NCBI GenBank assembly: GCA_021731365.1
Contig: JAKFXL010000002.1
Span: 1-40,554 of the forward strand
DNA length: 40,554 nt
Reading direction: 5' to 3'
Source of the DNA: Gammaproteobacteria bacterium
GTDB lineage: Bacteria; Pseudomonadota; Gammaproteobacteria; Tenderiales; Tenderiaceae
Part shown: positions 28,925 to 36,184 of the stretch, piece by piece
How the letters are laid out: each line of letters starts with the position of its first letter
Numbering within the stretch: position 1 is the stretch's first letter
The notes under the pieces: model-generated
What the model was told of the DNA's origin: nothing
What the model saw: the letters and a program-made list of their open reading frames with translations, nothing else
The model's database searches: none
Translations under genes and position numbers: made by a program

Positions 28925-30381
28925 CAAAACCGCTCCAGCTCAGGAAAGGGTAACTTACCGCCGTGAACGTGCATCCCCCCCAGCTCGGCACAGCGATGCA
29001 GCGTTGGCACCGCCTTACCAGGGTTGAGCAGACCATCAGGGTCAAAGGCGTGTTTAAGGGCGTGAAATTGCGCCAGCTCAGGCGGGTTAAACTGGTGACA
29101 CATCTGGTCGATCTTCTCCATGCCCACCCCATGTTCGCCGGTAATCGTACCGCCCACGGCGATACATAACTCAAGAATCCGCCCGCCAAACGCCTCCGTA
29201 CGGGCCAGCTCACCCGGTTTGTTGGCATCGTACAGGATCAGCGGATGTAGGTTGCCATCACCGGCATGAAAGACATTGGCCACCACCAACCCATACTCAC
29301 GGGACATCTCGCTGATCCGGACCAGCACCTCCGCCAGCCGCCGCCGGGGAATGGTGCCATCCATGCAGTAGTAGTCAGGGGCCATCCGCCCCACCGCCGG
29401 AAAGGCCGCCTTACGCCCGGCCCAGAGCTGGAGCCGCTCGGCCTCATCGCGGGAGCTACGCACATCAATCGCCCCCGCCTTCAGCAGCAGCTGACGGACG
29501 CAGCTGATCTGCTCCGAGACCTCCTCATTACCCCCATCCAGCTCGCACAAAATAATCGCCGCCGCATCCACCGGGTAACCGGCATGGCTATAGGCCTCGG
29601 CGGCACGGATGGCCAGGTTATCCATCATCTCCAGCCCGGCGGGCAAAATACCGGCGGCGATAATGCCACCCACCGCCTCACCGGCACGACCAATATCATC
29701 AAACGCCGCCAGCACTACCTGGGCGCGCTCCGGCTTGACCAGGAGTTTGACGGTGACCTCCACAATCACCCCCATCAACCCTTCCGAGCCATTAATCACT
29801 GCCAGCAGATCATACCCAGGGGCATCAAGGGTCGCACCGCCGATCACCAGCAGCTCACCGGCCATCGTCAGCAGTTTGATACCCAGCACGTTATGCACCG
29901 TCAACCCATACTTCAGGCAGTGCACCCCGCCCGAGTTCTCTGCCACATTGCCACCGATGGTGCAGGCGATCTGTGATGAGGGGTCTGGCGCGTAATAGAG
30001 CCCATGGCAGGCCACCGCCTGGGAGATGGCCAGATTACGCACACCGGGCTGGAGCCGGGCGATGCGGTTATCCGGATCAATCTCCAGAATAGAGGTAAAT
30101 TTGGCCAGACTCAGCACCACACAACCGGGACTTGGCAGCGCCCCTCCCGACAGTCCGGTACCCGCCCCCCGGGCCACAACCGGCACCCGCCGCGCATAAC
30201 AGAGCTGCAGGATCTGCTGCACCTGCTCCACCGTCTCCGGCAGACAGACCGCCAGTGGCAGGGCGCGGTAGACCGACAGCCCATCACACTCGTACGGATG
30301 CAAATCCTCTTTATCACAGAGCAGCGCACCGCGTGGCAACAGCAGCCGCAACGCCTCCAGCAGTGCGGTCTGTGGCGACAT
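28924..30381 (-). CDS. glcD: Glycolate oxidase catalytic FAD subunit
   Basis: GlcD oxidises glycolate to glyoxylate (some homologues act on D-lactate). The 485-aa protein has the PCMH-type FAD domain with VPVVARGAGTGLSGGALPS at about residues 77-95, then GGNVAENSGGVHCLKYGLT, and the C-terminal VFHAGDGNLHP and GTITGEHGVGMEK motifs of FAD-linked oxidases. It starts 2 bp after the kinase gene. In an autotroph glycolate would come from the oxygenase activity of RuBisCO, but the window does not show this. Confidence 0.93.
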   Translation of the reverse strand: MSPQTALLEALRLLLPRGALLCDKEDLHPYECDGLSVYRALPLAVCLPETVEQVQQILQLCYARRVPVVARGAGTGLSGGALPSPGCVVLSLAKFTSILEIDPDNRIARLQPGVRNLAISQAVACHGLYYAPDPSSQIACTIGGNVAENSGGVHCLKYGLTVHNVLGIKLLTMAGELLVIGGATLDAPGYDLLAVINGSEGLMGVIVEVTVKLLVKPERAQVVLAAFDDIGRAGEAVGGIIAAGILPAGLEMMDNLAIRAAEAYSHAGYPVDAAAIILCELDGGNEEVSEQISCVRQLLLKAGAIDVRSSRDEAERLQLWAGRKAAFPAVGRMAPDYYCMDGTIPRRRLAEVLVRISEMSREYGLVVANVFHAGDGNLHPLILYDANKPGELARTEAFGGRILELCIAVGGTITGEHGVGMEKIDQMCHQFNPPELAQFHALKHAFDPDGLLNPGKAVPTLHRCAELGGMHVHGGKLPFPELERF

Positions 30382-30383
30382 GG

Positions 30384-31682
30384 TCAGGAGAACCGCTGGC
30401 AGACCCGCGCCAGCGCCTCATCATCACCCACATTGCCAGGAAAAATCACCACCGGCAGCAAGGGAAAACGGGGGTGATCATCAGGACACCGCACCACCGA
30501 GACCCCCGCCTCCACCTGACCCAGCAGGCGGGCAGCGCTCAGCGCCAACCCCTCACTCAGCACATCGTTAGAGGTGATCCCCCCCTTGCTGATCAGAAAT
30601 CCCAACGCCCGTGGCAACCCCCGCACCAGCGCCATCAGCAGCGCCGATATCGACTCGCCAAAGGCAAGCCGCTGCCGCGCATCGGGAAACACTACCTCAC
30701 CACGCCGGGTATAGATCACCGCAGTACTGTCTGCCGCAAACGCCGTCTCGACCTGCGCCAGGGCCGTGTGCAGCAGCTCGTCATGTGCCCCCGGCAGGCG
30801 GCTGACGTCGATCTCGATGCCCGTCACCCCCGGCTCCTGTAGTAGCCGCGCCAACTGGCGGCTGGATTTCTCCACATGGGAACCCACCAGCACCGCGCCA
30901 GCCCGACCGCCACGGTTGAATTGGCCCATCGCCTCAGCCACCACCGGCTGCACCGGCAGATCGGCCAGCGCCTTCACCAGGCTGGCGGCACTGCGAAACA
31001 GGAACCGTTTGCCCTCACTGGCAGCGGCGCGTACAGCAGCAGTAAACCGGTTCAGATCGTCGTAACCCTGGGCATCCACAACACAACACTGGTTATTAGC
31101 CAGCGCCAGCAGGCGTGGCAATACCCCTTCTTTAATTGCATCAAGCGTCAGATGCACCACATCAGCCGCCACAATGCGGCCCTGGGTCTTCTCCTCGACA
31201 TAGTCGGGCAGGTAACTGTGGTGATAACCAAACAGAGAATCACGGGCAAACTCCGTCTCATGCACCGGGGTATCAACACCGTTGACCTGCAGGTAGTGGG
31301 TACCGTTACGGGTGGTGCGCCCCCCCTCAAAAAAGGCTGGCACCAGAAAATGGGCGTCAAACGGGCCAAGCAGCTCCGCCATCACATCGGTCTCCACCGG
31401 ATAGTGGCCACGCAAGGTCGAGTCAGAACGGCTCACCAGCACCGGGGTGATGCCGCTGCCCAGCAGCGCCTGTTGCAGATTGCAGCAGACCTCCCGCATC
31501 ACCGCGGCAGCCCGTTCAGGACTCATGGCGCGGGTATTGGTCAGGATAAAAAAGAGCGGCGCACTGTCCGCCAGCCCGGCACGCAGCGTCTCCGTATCCC
31601 AGCGGGTCAACAGCAGGCAACCATGCACCGCCTGTGAGCCGGTAGGATCGTCATCAAGGACGATGATCTTGTTTTTTGTCAT
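30384..31682 (-). CDS. Four-carbon acid sugar kinase family protein (DUF1537/OtnK-like)
   Basis: The 432-aa protein starts MTKNKIIVLDDDPTGSQAVH, the N-terminal signature of this kinase family. The C-terminal half has RLAFGESISALLMALVRGLP and the ATP-binding-type SKGGITSNDVL. Known members phosphorylate four-carbon sugar acids such as threonate, erythronate or 3-oxo-tetronate. The usual partners of those pathways (PdxA2-like dehydrogenase, OtnC aldolase) are not next to it; instead it lies 2 bp upstream of glcD. The substrate is therefore uncertain. Confidence 0.85.
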   Translation of the reverse strand: MTKNKIIVLDDDPTGSQAVHGCLLLTRWDTETLRAGLADSAPLFFILTNTRAMSPERAAAVMREVCCNLQQALLGSGITPVLVSRSDSTLRGHYPVETDVMAELLGPFDAHFLVPAFFEGGRTTRNGTHYLQVNGVDTPVHETEFARDSLFGYHHSYLPDYVEEKTQGRIVAADVVHLTLDAIKEGVLPRLLALANNQCCVVDAQGYDDLNRFTAAVRAAASEGKRFLFRSAASLVKALADLPVQPVVAEAMGQFNRGGRAGAVLVGSHVEKSSRQLARLLQEPGVTGIEIDVSRLPGAHDELLHTALAQVETAFAADSTAVIYTRRGEVVFPDARQRLAFGESISALLMALVRGLPRALGFLISKGGITSNDVLSEGLALSAARLLGQVEAGVSVVRCPDDHPRFPLLPVVIFPGNVGDDEALARVCQRFS

Positions 31683-31716
31683 GTGTACATTTGCCCGCAG
31701 CTAAACAGCATGCTTT

Positions 31717-31947
31717 TCAGCACCCGTTTGAGTTTTTTGTTAGGTGCCTTCTATATATATAAAGCGACAACCATCCACCACCAAAGGCAGCAAAAGGTAC
31801 AACAACTATAAACGAGTCAATCAATTTATCCGATTGATTCGGGGTATAACCCACCTGGGCAAGTTGATACTTTGATACCAATGCAAATATAACAAAGCAT
31901 AAAAAGCCTGCGGCAATGGCACCGGAAAGAGATGCCAGAACTTTCAC
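31717..31947 (-). CDS. Small two-helix membrane protein, candidate Tae4 partner
   Basis: Starting from the GTG at 31947 the product has 76 aa. GGGAGG at 31952-31957 lies four bases upstream, and the GTG overlaps the amidase TGA (GTGA), so the genes are coupled. There are two hydrophobic stretches (SGAIAAGFLCFVIFALV and FIVVVPFAAFGGGWLSLYIY). About 20 polar residues separate them, and a basic tail (YRRHLTKNSNGC) suggests a cytoplasmic C-terminus. I do not recognise the family. It could be an immunity or release protein for the upstream amidase. It does not look like classical Tai4, which has a cleaved signal and a periplasmic globular domain. An ATG at 31965 is an alternative start. Confidence 0.6.
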   Translation of the reverse strand: MKVLASLSGAIAAGFLCFVIFALVSKYQLAQVGYTPNQSDKLIDSFIVVVPFAAFGGGWLSLYIYRRHLTKNSNGC

Positions 31948-32468
31948 AGCACCTCCCAAAACCATATTTCTTTAGATTTAGAGTGGTCCGACCCAAGCCC
32001 AAATGTACCCACTCTCAGGTACATCTGAACGATAGATCGTGGGTGCGCCAACCGGAAGCCGTTCCACAGATCAATATGGTCTCCGCTACGGTTTCTAAAT
32101 GACTCCCTTTTTCCATTCGTTGTTCTTTGCCAATAATCTTTGAAAAAAATGATCCCTTTTCTGCCATTTAACGCACTCTTAAACTCATTAGGTGTCACTT
32201 TGATCGATTTTTTCAAACCAGAAACAGGAAAACGCTTTAAGCCATTTGCCAACTCCTCCGCAGCCAGCACATGCCCACTAGAAATTTCGTGATGCCAGCA
32301 ATGGCGAACACCTGGCAACAAGCCCGTTTTTACTCCACATGCAGCAAGCGCGACGCCTACCCGGATGGCGCATTGATCTGGAAAGTTCGGTTTCCCATCC
32401 ACACTGCAAGGGTCATCTTCACCTGTAATTTGTGGGTGCGATTCCCACAGTTTTTTAAAAGTAACCAT
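31944..32468 (-). CDS. Tae4-family peptidoglycan amidase (type VI effector-like toxin)
   Basis: The 174-aa protein resembles Tae4, which cuts the peptide cross-bridge of peptidoglycan between D-Glu and mDAP. The catalytic Cys is C33 in DQCAIRVGVAL and the His is H131 in GDHIDLWNGFR. GIIFFKDYW at 105-113 and the final KEIWFWEVL are also Tae4-like. There is no signal peptide, as expected of a secreted effector or an intracellularly stored toxin. A strong AAGGAGGGGG site precedes the ATG. The gene is more AT-rich by eye than its metabolic neighbours and sits between two metabolic genes, which suggests acquisition. No type VI secretion gene lies in the window. Confidence 0.82.
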   Translation of the reverse strand: MVTFKKLWESHPQITGEDDPCSVDGKPNFPDQCAIRVGVALAACGVKTGLLPGVRHCWHHEISSGHVLAAEELANGLKRFPVSGLKKSIKVTPNEFKSALNGRKGIIFFKDYWQRTTNGKRESFRNRSGDHIDLWNGFRLAHPRSIVQMYLRVGTFGLGSDHSKSKEIWFWEVL

Positions 32469-32526
32469 ACCCCCTCCTTGCCCGCTACTCTGTTACACAC
32501 TTAATTACTAACTGTGGCCACCAACC

Positions 32527-34713
32527 TTATACCGCCAAGGCCCGCGCTACCAATGCATCCGCCGTCAGGCCGTTAAGCGCCATAAGCTCCGCCGCTGAGG
32601 CCGTGGTATCCCCCCGCTTCCAGGCAAACTGATCACGCCGTGCGGCACGGCTCCGTAGCATAACAGGCTCCAGCGTGGCACTGGGGCCACCACTCACCCC
32701 GATCAGCAGGTCGCCATCAAACAGTGCATTAAAACCGCTATCGTCAAGAAACAGGCTGTCAGGCTCTGCACAGCCCTGCCAGGCGACATCACTGGCACGA
32801 TAGAGGCGGCGTGGATTGACCACCGCCACCACCCGCACCCCACACCCCGGGGCCGCCAGCTGCTCAGCCGCTGCCAATACTGGTAACAGCACCATATCCC
32901 CCACCACGGCAAAGACTACCCTTCGATTGCCGGGACGATCAAAGAGTGTAATGGCTCCATCGTGCAGCGCCCGACGCCCCTGCTCCAGCGTGGTGCGGAT
33001 CGGCAGGGGACTCTTGGAGGCAGTGATCACCACCCCTTTATTATAAGTATCCAGCGCCCAGGCATAGGCGACCTGGATCATGTTGGCATCCACCGGAAAC
33101 AGCGGGAATATATTGCCATTACGCATCATCGCCGCAAAGTAGGCCTCAATCTCCGGCCGCTGATGGGTCCAGCCATTGCGCCCCTGTTCCAATGCGCCGG
33201 CGGTGAAGAGCGTGACGGTTGAGGGGGTCTTGCGGCGCAGCTCCGCCATCGCCTGGGTCACAGTCTGCCAGATCGGCAGGCCATTGATGGCAAAACTTTC
33301 ATAGGAACACCAGAGCGTCCGGCTACCCAGTAGTGCCAGTCCGGCGGCCAGTCCGGCACAGGCATCTTCGTTCAGCGGCTCATAAACCTGGCCCGTTGGC
33401 CCTTGGTTGTAGAGTGCATCCACCGTCGGGTGGCGAATCTGTAGCGCTTCGTTGATGTTGCCAATGCCCGAGGCCTCGTTGCCATCGGCATTAGTCACCA
33501 CAAAGCGGCAATCCTGACGCCCCACCTCTGCTACCAATACCCCCATGGCAGTGGTCGGGGCCTTGCTCTCACCCACGGCAAAATCTGTCAGCGTCAGAGG
33601 GCCAATCGGGGTCAGCGGCAATTCCGACTCGGTGACCGCCGTACGGGCGGATGGCCCACCCCCGGCGCGGCTGAAGTTGTCACGCACAATCTGCCACCCC
33701 TGGGGCGAGAGCGCACGACGCTTCAGCCCCTCAACCACCACCTCGTTTTCCAATGTATGTTGTGGGTAGAGGTTGTGGGATTTAGCCCCCAGGGCGTGTA
33801 CACCCGCCCCTTTCAGCTGCTTGATGATAAAGACGGTCAACCTGCCCGCCAGCGCCGATTGTGCCGCCTGATCCATCCCCTCCAGCACCGCCGCCGTAAA
33901 CGCCAGCCGCTGTGGCAGTGAAAAGCGGCTGCTATCGACAAACGCCCCGCTCTGGCCCGCATCATCAAACGGCTTGGCGTCCACCAGATAGACCTGCTCA
34001 AAACCGTGTCCCCTCCAGTAACTGATCAACGCCTCTTCGCTCAGGGTCGCCACCATGGAGTGGTGCTCCTGGCTATAACCATTCCAGATCAGCACCGGCA
34101 GAAAGTTGGTCACCGTGGGGTAGGCGATATGGAAGTGCATCATGGCATTCAACACATACGGCTCGCCCATGCCACCATCACCGATGGTGAAGGGGAAGAG
34201 TGTGCCAGGATGCAACAGCGCCCCGGCCATGGCAAAGTGCTGTCCCTGCCCCAGCGGCCCTGCCGGGGCCAGAATACCGGGGATAGCCCCTGAGAGATGG
34301 CCCAGTAACCCATGTTTTTCACGGTAACGGTCACGCAGCTGCTGAACCGTGCCGATCCCCATCGCCTCCAGCGAGGTATCCAGAAACATCGAACTGTAAA
34401 ACCCGGGGGCGTGATGCCCCACCTCCGTCAGGATGTTGGTATGGCCAAGCATAATCAGCGCCGCATGTGCCTCGGCACTGCTGGCAAACCCGCCGGGGTG
34501 GCCAGAGGCCTTGGCCGCCGTCATCTGCAAAGTAAGGTAACGCAGGGCATCGGCCCCCAACAGGGTCTGGTACGCCGCACTGGCGCTACGTGGGTCGGCA
34601 ACCGCCGATGCCCCTGCGCCAATCACCGCCTCTGCCGCATATTGGGCGTGGTCCGCCCAAGGTTCGCCAAAATATTGAATGCCTTCACAAAACGCCGGGG
34701 GCTGAATCGCCAT
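32527..34713 (-). CDS. ThDP-dependent phosphoketolase/transketolase-superfamily enzyme
   Basis: The 728-aa protein has a ThDP site GDGGMGEPYVLN with a later N in NGYSQEHHS. The pyrimidine-domain LNEDACAGLAAG and blocks such as GWTHQRPEIEAYF and FPVDANMIQVAYAW resemble the phosphoketolase family. The usual phosphoketolase block GSIHEGGELG is replaced by GAIPGILAPAGPLGQ, so phosphate-dependent cleavage cannot be assumed. Database relatives, as I recall, are labelled transketolase or xylulose-5-phosphate epimerase. The ATG at 34713 has AAGGAG eight bases upstream; a TTG two codons earlier is less likely. It diverges from the IclR regulator, which probably controls it. The likely substrates are sugar phosphates. 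Confidence 0.75.
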   Translation of the reverse strand: MAIQPPAFCEGIQYFGEPWADHAQYAAEAVIGAGASAVADPRSASAAYQTLLGADALRYLTLQMTAAKASGHPGGFASSAEAHAALIMLGHTNILTEVGHHAPGFYSSMFLDTSLEAMGIGTVQQLRDRYREKHGLLGHLSGAIPGILAPAGPLGQGQHFAMAGALLHPGTLFPFTIGDGGMGEPYVLNAMMHFHIAYPTVTNFLPVLIWNGYSQEHHSMVATLSEEALISYWRGHGFEQVYLVDAKPFDDAGQSGAFVDSSRFSLPQRLAFTAAVLEGMDQAAQSALAGRLTVFIIKQLKGAGVHALGAKSHNLYPQHTLENEVVVEGLKRRALSPQGWQIVRDNFSRAGGGPSARTAVTESELPLTPIGPLTLTDFAVGESKAPTTAMGVLVAEVGRQDCRFVVTNADGNEASGIGNINEALQIRHPTVDALYNQGPTGQVYEPLNEDACAGLAAGLALLGSRTLWCSYESFAINGLPIWQTVTQAMAELRRKTPSTVTLFTAGALEQGRNGWTHQRPEIEAYFAAMMRNGNIFPLFPVDANMIQVAYAWALDTYNKGVVITASKSPLPIRTTLEQGRRALHDGAITLFDRPGNRRVVFAVVGDMVLLPVLAAAEQLAAPGCGVRVVAVVNPRRLYRASDVAWQGCAEPDSLFLDDSGFNALFDGDLLIGVSGGPSATLEPVMLRSRAARRDQFAWKRGDTTASAAELMALNGLTADALVARALAV

Positions 34714-34756
34714 AACCAAATCTCCTTATATTGATGATTTTGAACTTGCATCGATG

Positions 34757-34808
34757 CTATTCCAGAGAATACTATTCCGCAATACACAATACGTTTCACA
34801 TTATGAAA
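34757..34808. promoter_or_regulatory. Candidate IclR operator in the divergent spacer
   Basis: TTTCA at 34794-34798 and TGAAA at 34804-34808 form a perfect inverted repeat with a 5-bp centre, 13 bp before the IclR start. CTATTCC occurs twice at 34757-34763 and 34772-34778, and ATTC/GAAT (34759-34770) is another short dyad. IclR proteins usually bind palindromes in such divergent spacers. The assignment is by position only. Confidence 0.4.
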
Positions 34809-34821
34809 TACGCAATCTGAG

Positions 34822-35589
34822 ATGAAAGCACCAGCCACTACCTCCATACAGGTGATCGATCGACTTGTTAGGCTACTCGACGCCCTTGGCCAGCAGGAGG
34901 CCCCGCTGAGCCTCAAAATAGTCGCTGCCGAGACCGGGTTACACCCCTCCACCGCCCACCGTATCCTGGCATCACTCATCCAACACCAACTGGTGGAGCG
35001 TAGCGAAGGGGGGCTATACCGGCTTGGCCCCCACCTGCTGACACTGGCCGCCCGCACCCAGCGCCCGTTTGACCCGCGCCGGGAGGCACTGCCGGTGATG
35101 GAGTGGCTGCGAAGCGAGATTGGCGAAACCGTCAACCTCACCCTCCGCGAAGGTGACGTACTGGTATACATAGAACGGGCCTTGAGCCAGAAGGCAATGC
35201 GGGTCGAGCAGATGATCGGCAGCCGCGCCCCGCTACACGTCACCGCCGCCGGCAAACTGTTTCTGGCTGACGAAGGGGCAATGGCCTGCGCCCGCTACAC
35301 CCAGCACCACGGACTGGAGTCCTATACCGCCAATACCATCACCGACCCTGCCCGGCTTACTGCCTGCATCGAAGAGGCGCGCCAGCGCGGTTACGCCTTT
35401 GATGACGAAGAGGCGGAACCCGGTGTGGGCTGCATCGCCGTGCCCATCCGAGATGCCACTGGAAAAATGGTGGCCGGACTATCGGTATCAGCCCCCATCC
35501 AGCGCCGCAGTCCAGCGTGGCTGCCACGGGTGATAGAGGCGGGGGCAAAACTCTCCGCCCGGCTCGGCTATCAACCGAAAGACGGCTAA
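34822..35589 (+). CDS. IclR-family transcriptional regulator
   Basis: The 255-aa protein has an N-terminal winged helix (residues 8-70; LSLKIVAAETGLHPSTAHRI is the recognition region). The IclR effector domain follows, with VEQMIGSRAPLHVTAAGKLF and GYAFDDEEAEPGVGCIAVPI, the latter typical of the acid-ligand pocket. IclR members usually repress catabolic genes until a small carboxylate or sugar acid binds. It is divergent from the ThDP enzyme, so it probably senses a substrate or product of that block, perhaps glycolate, glyoxylate or a four-carbon acid. Confidence 0.9.
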   Translation: MKAPATTSIQVIDRLVRLLDALGQQEAPLSLKIVAAETGLHPSTAHRILASLIQHQLVERSEGGLYRLGPHLLTLAARTQRPFDPRREALPVMEWLRSEIGETVNLTLREGDVLVYIERALSQKAMRVEQMIGSRAPLHVTAAGKLFLADEGAMACARYTQHHGLESYTANTITDPARLTACIEEARQRGYAFDDEEAEPGVGCIAVPIRDATGKMVAGLSVSAPIQRRSPAWLPRVIEAGAKLSARLGYQPKDG

Positions 35590-35745
35590 AAAGGCATCCA
35601 GGGCCGCCCCGCCACCGCAGGGCAATCGCTATTGCTGCACGCTAATTTATTGATCATAATAGCCCTTTATCGATTTCAGACACAGGCTGATCACCCCTTC
35701 CCTGAAATCGGCGGCTCACGCTCATACCAATCAGGCAACACTCCT

Positions 35746-35973
35746 ATGCCACTATTCCGCCTGCTCATCATCACCCTGGTTATTGGGGTTGGTTTCTATA
35801 TCTACCGCCGCCTCACCATGAAACCACCACCGCCCACCAACTCGACCCAGGTAAACTCAACCCACGCCGTCAAATGTGCGCTCTGCGGCCTGCATGTGCC
35901 TGATGATGAAGCGATCCGCCGTAACAACCAGACCTACTGCTGCCAGGACCACGCCGACAAATCACAGCCCTAA
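35746..35973 (+). CDS. PP0621-like small membrane protein with a cysteine cluster
   Basis: Starting from the ATG at 35746 the protein has 75 aa. It has one N-terminal membrane helix (LFRLLIITLVIGVGFYIYRR), a proline-rich linker, and a C-terminal metal-binding-like motif CALCGLHVPDDEAI followed by TYCCQDH. This layout is that of the PP0621 family; the function is not known. The longer frame upstream looks non-coding. It is a short gene directly upstream of the repeat element and pilS, a common neighbourhood for this family near the pil genes. Confidence 0.75.
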   Translation: MPLFRLLIITLVIGVGFYIYRRLTMKPPPPTNSTQVNSTHAVKCALCGLHVPDDEAIRRNNQTYCCQDHADKSQP

Positions 35974-36009
35974 CGGACTATAGTGCTGCCCATCACCACC
36001 GATAACTAA

Positions 36010-36139
36010 GGAACCTCTGAATAAATCCTCCGTTCGTGGTGAGCTTGTCGAACCATGAATAGAGGACAGTTAACAATCAATAGGTTATGTTGCCAGCCCT
36101 TCGACAGGCTCAGGGCGAACGGGGTTATTCAGAGGTTCC
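36010..36139. mobile_element. 130-bp MITE-like element with 15-bp terminal inverted repeats and a CTAA duplication
   Basis: GGAACCTCTGAATAA (36010-36024) and its exact reverse complement (36125-36139) bound a 130-bp unit. Inside them are imperfect inverted halves of a REP-like sequence (CCGTTCG...GAGCTTGTCGAA against its near complement). CTAA flanks both ends (36006-36009 and 36140-36143), a likely target duplication. It has no coding capacity, so it would be moved by a transposase encoded elsewhere. It lies 46 bp before the pilS start, so it may carry or disturb that promoter. Confidence 0.75.
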
Positions 36140-36184
36140 CTAACCATGTTTCAATTTTTGCCTTAAGGAAAAAGCAGAACGTTG

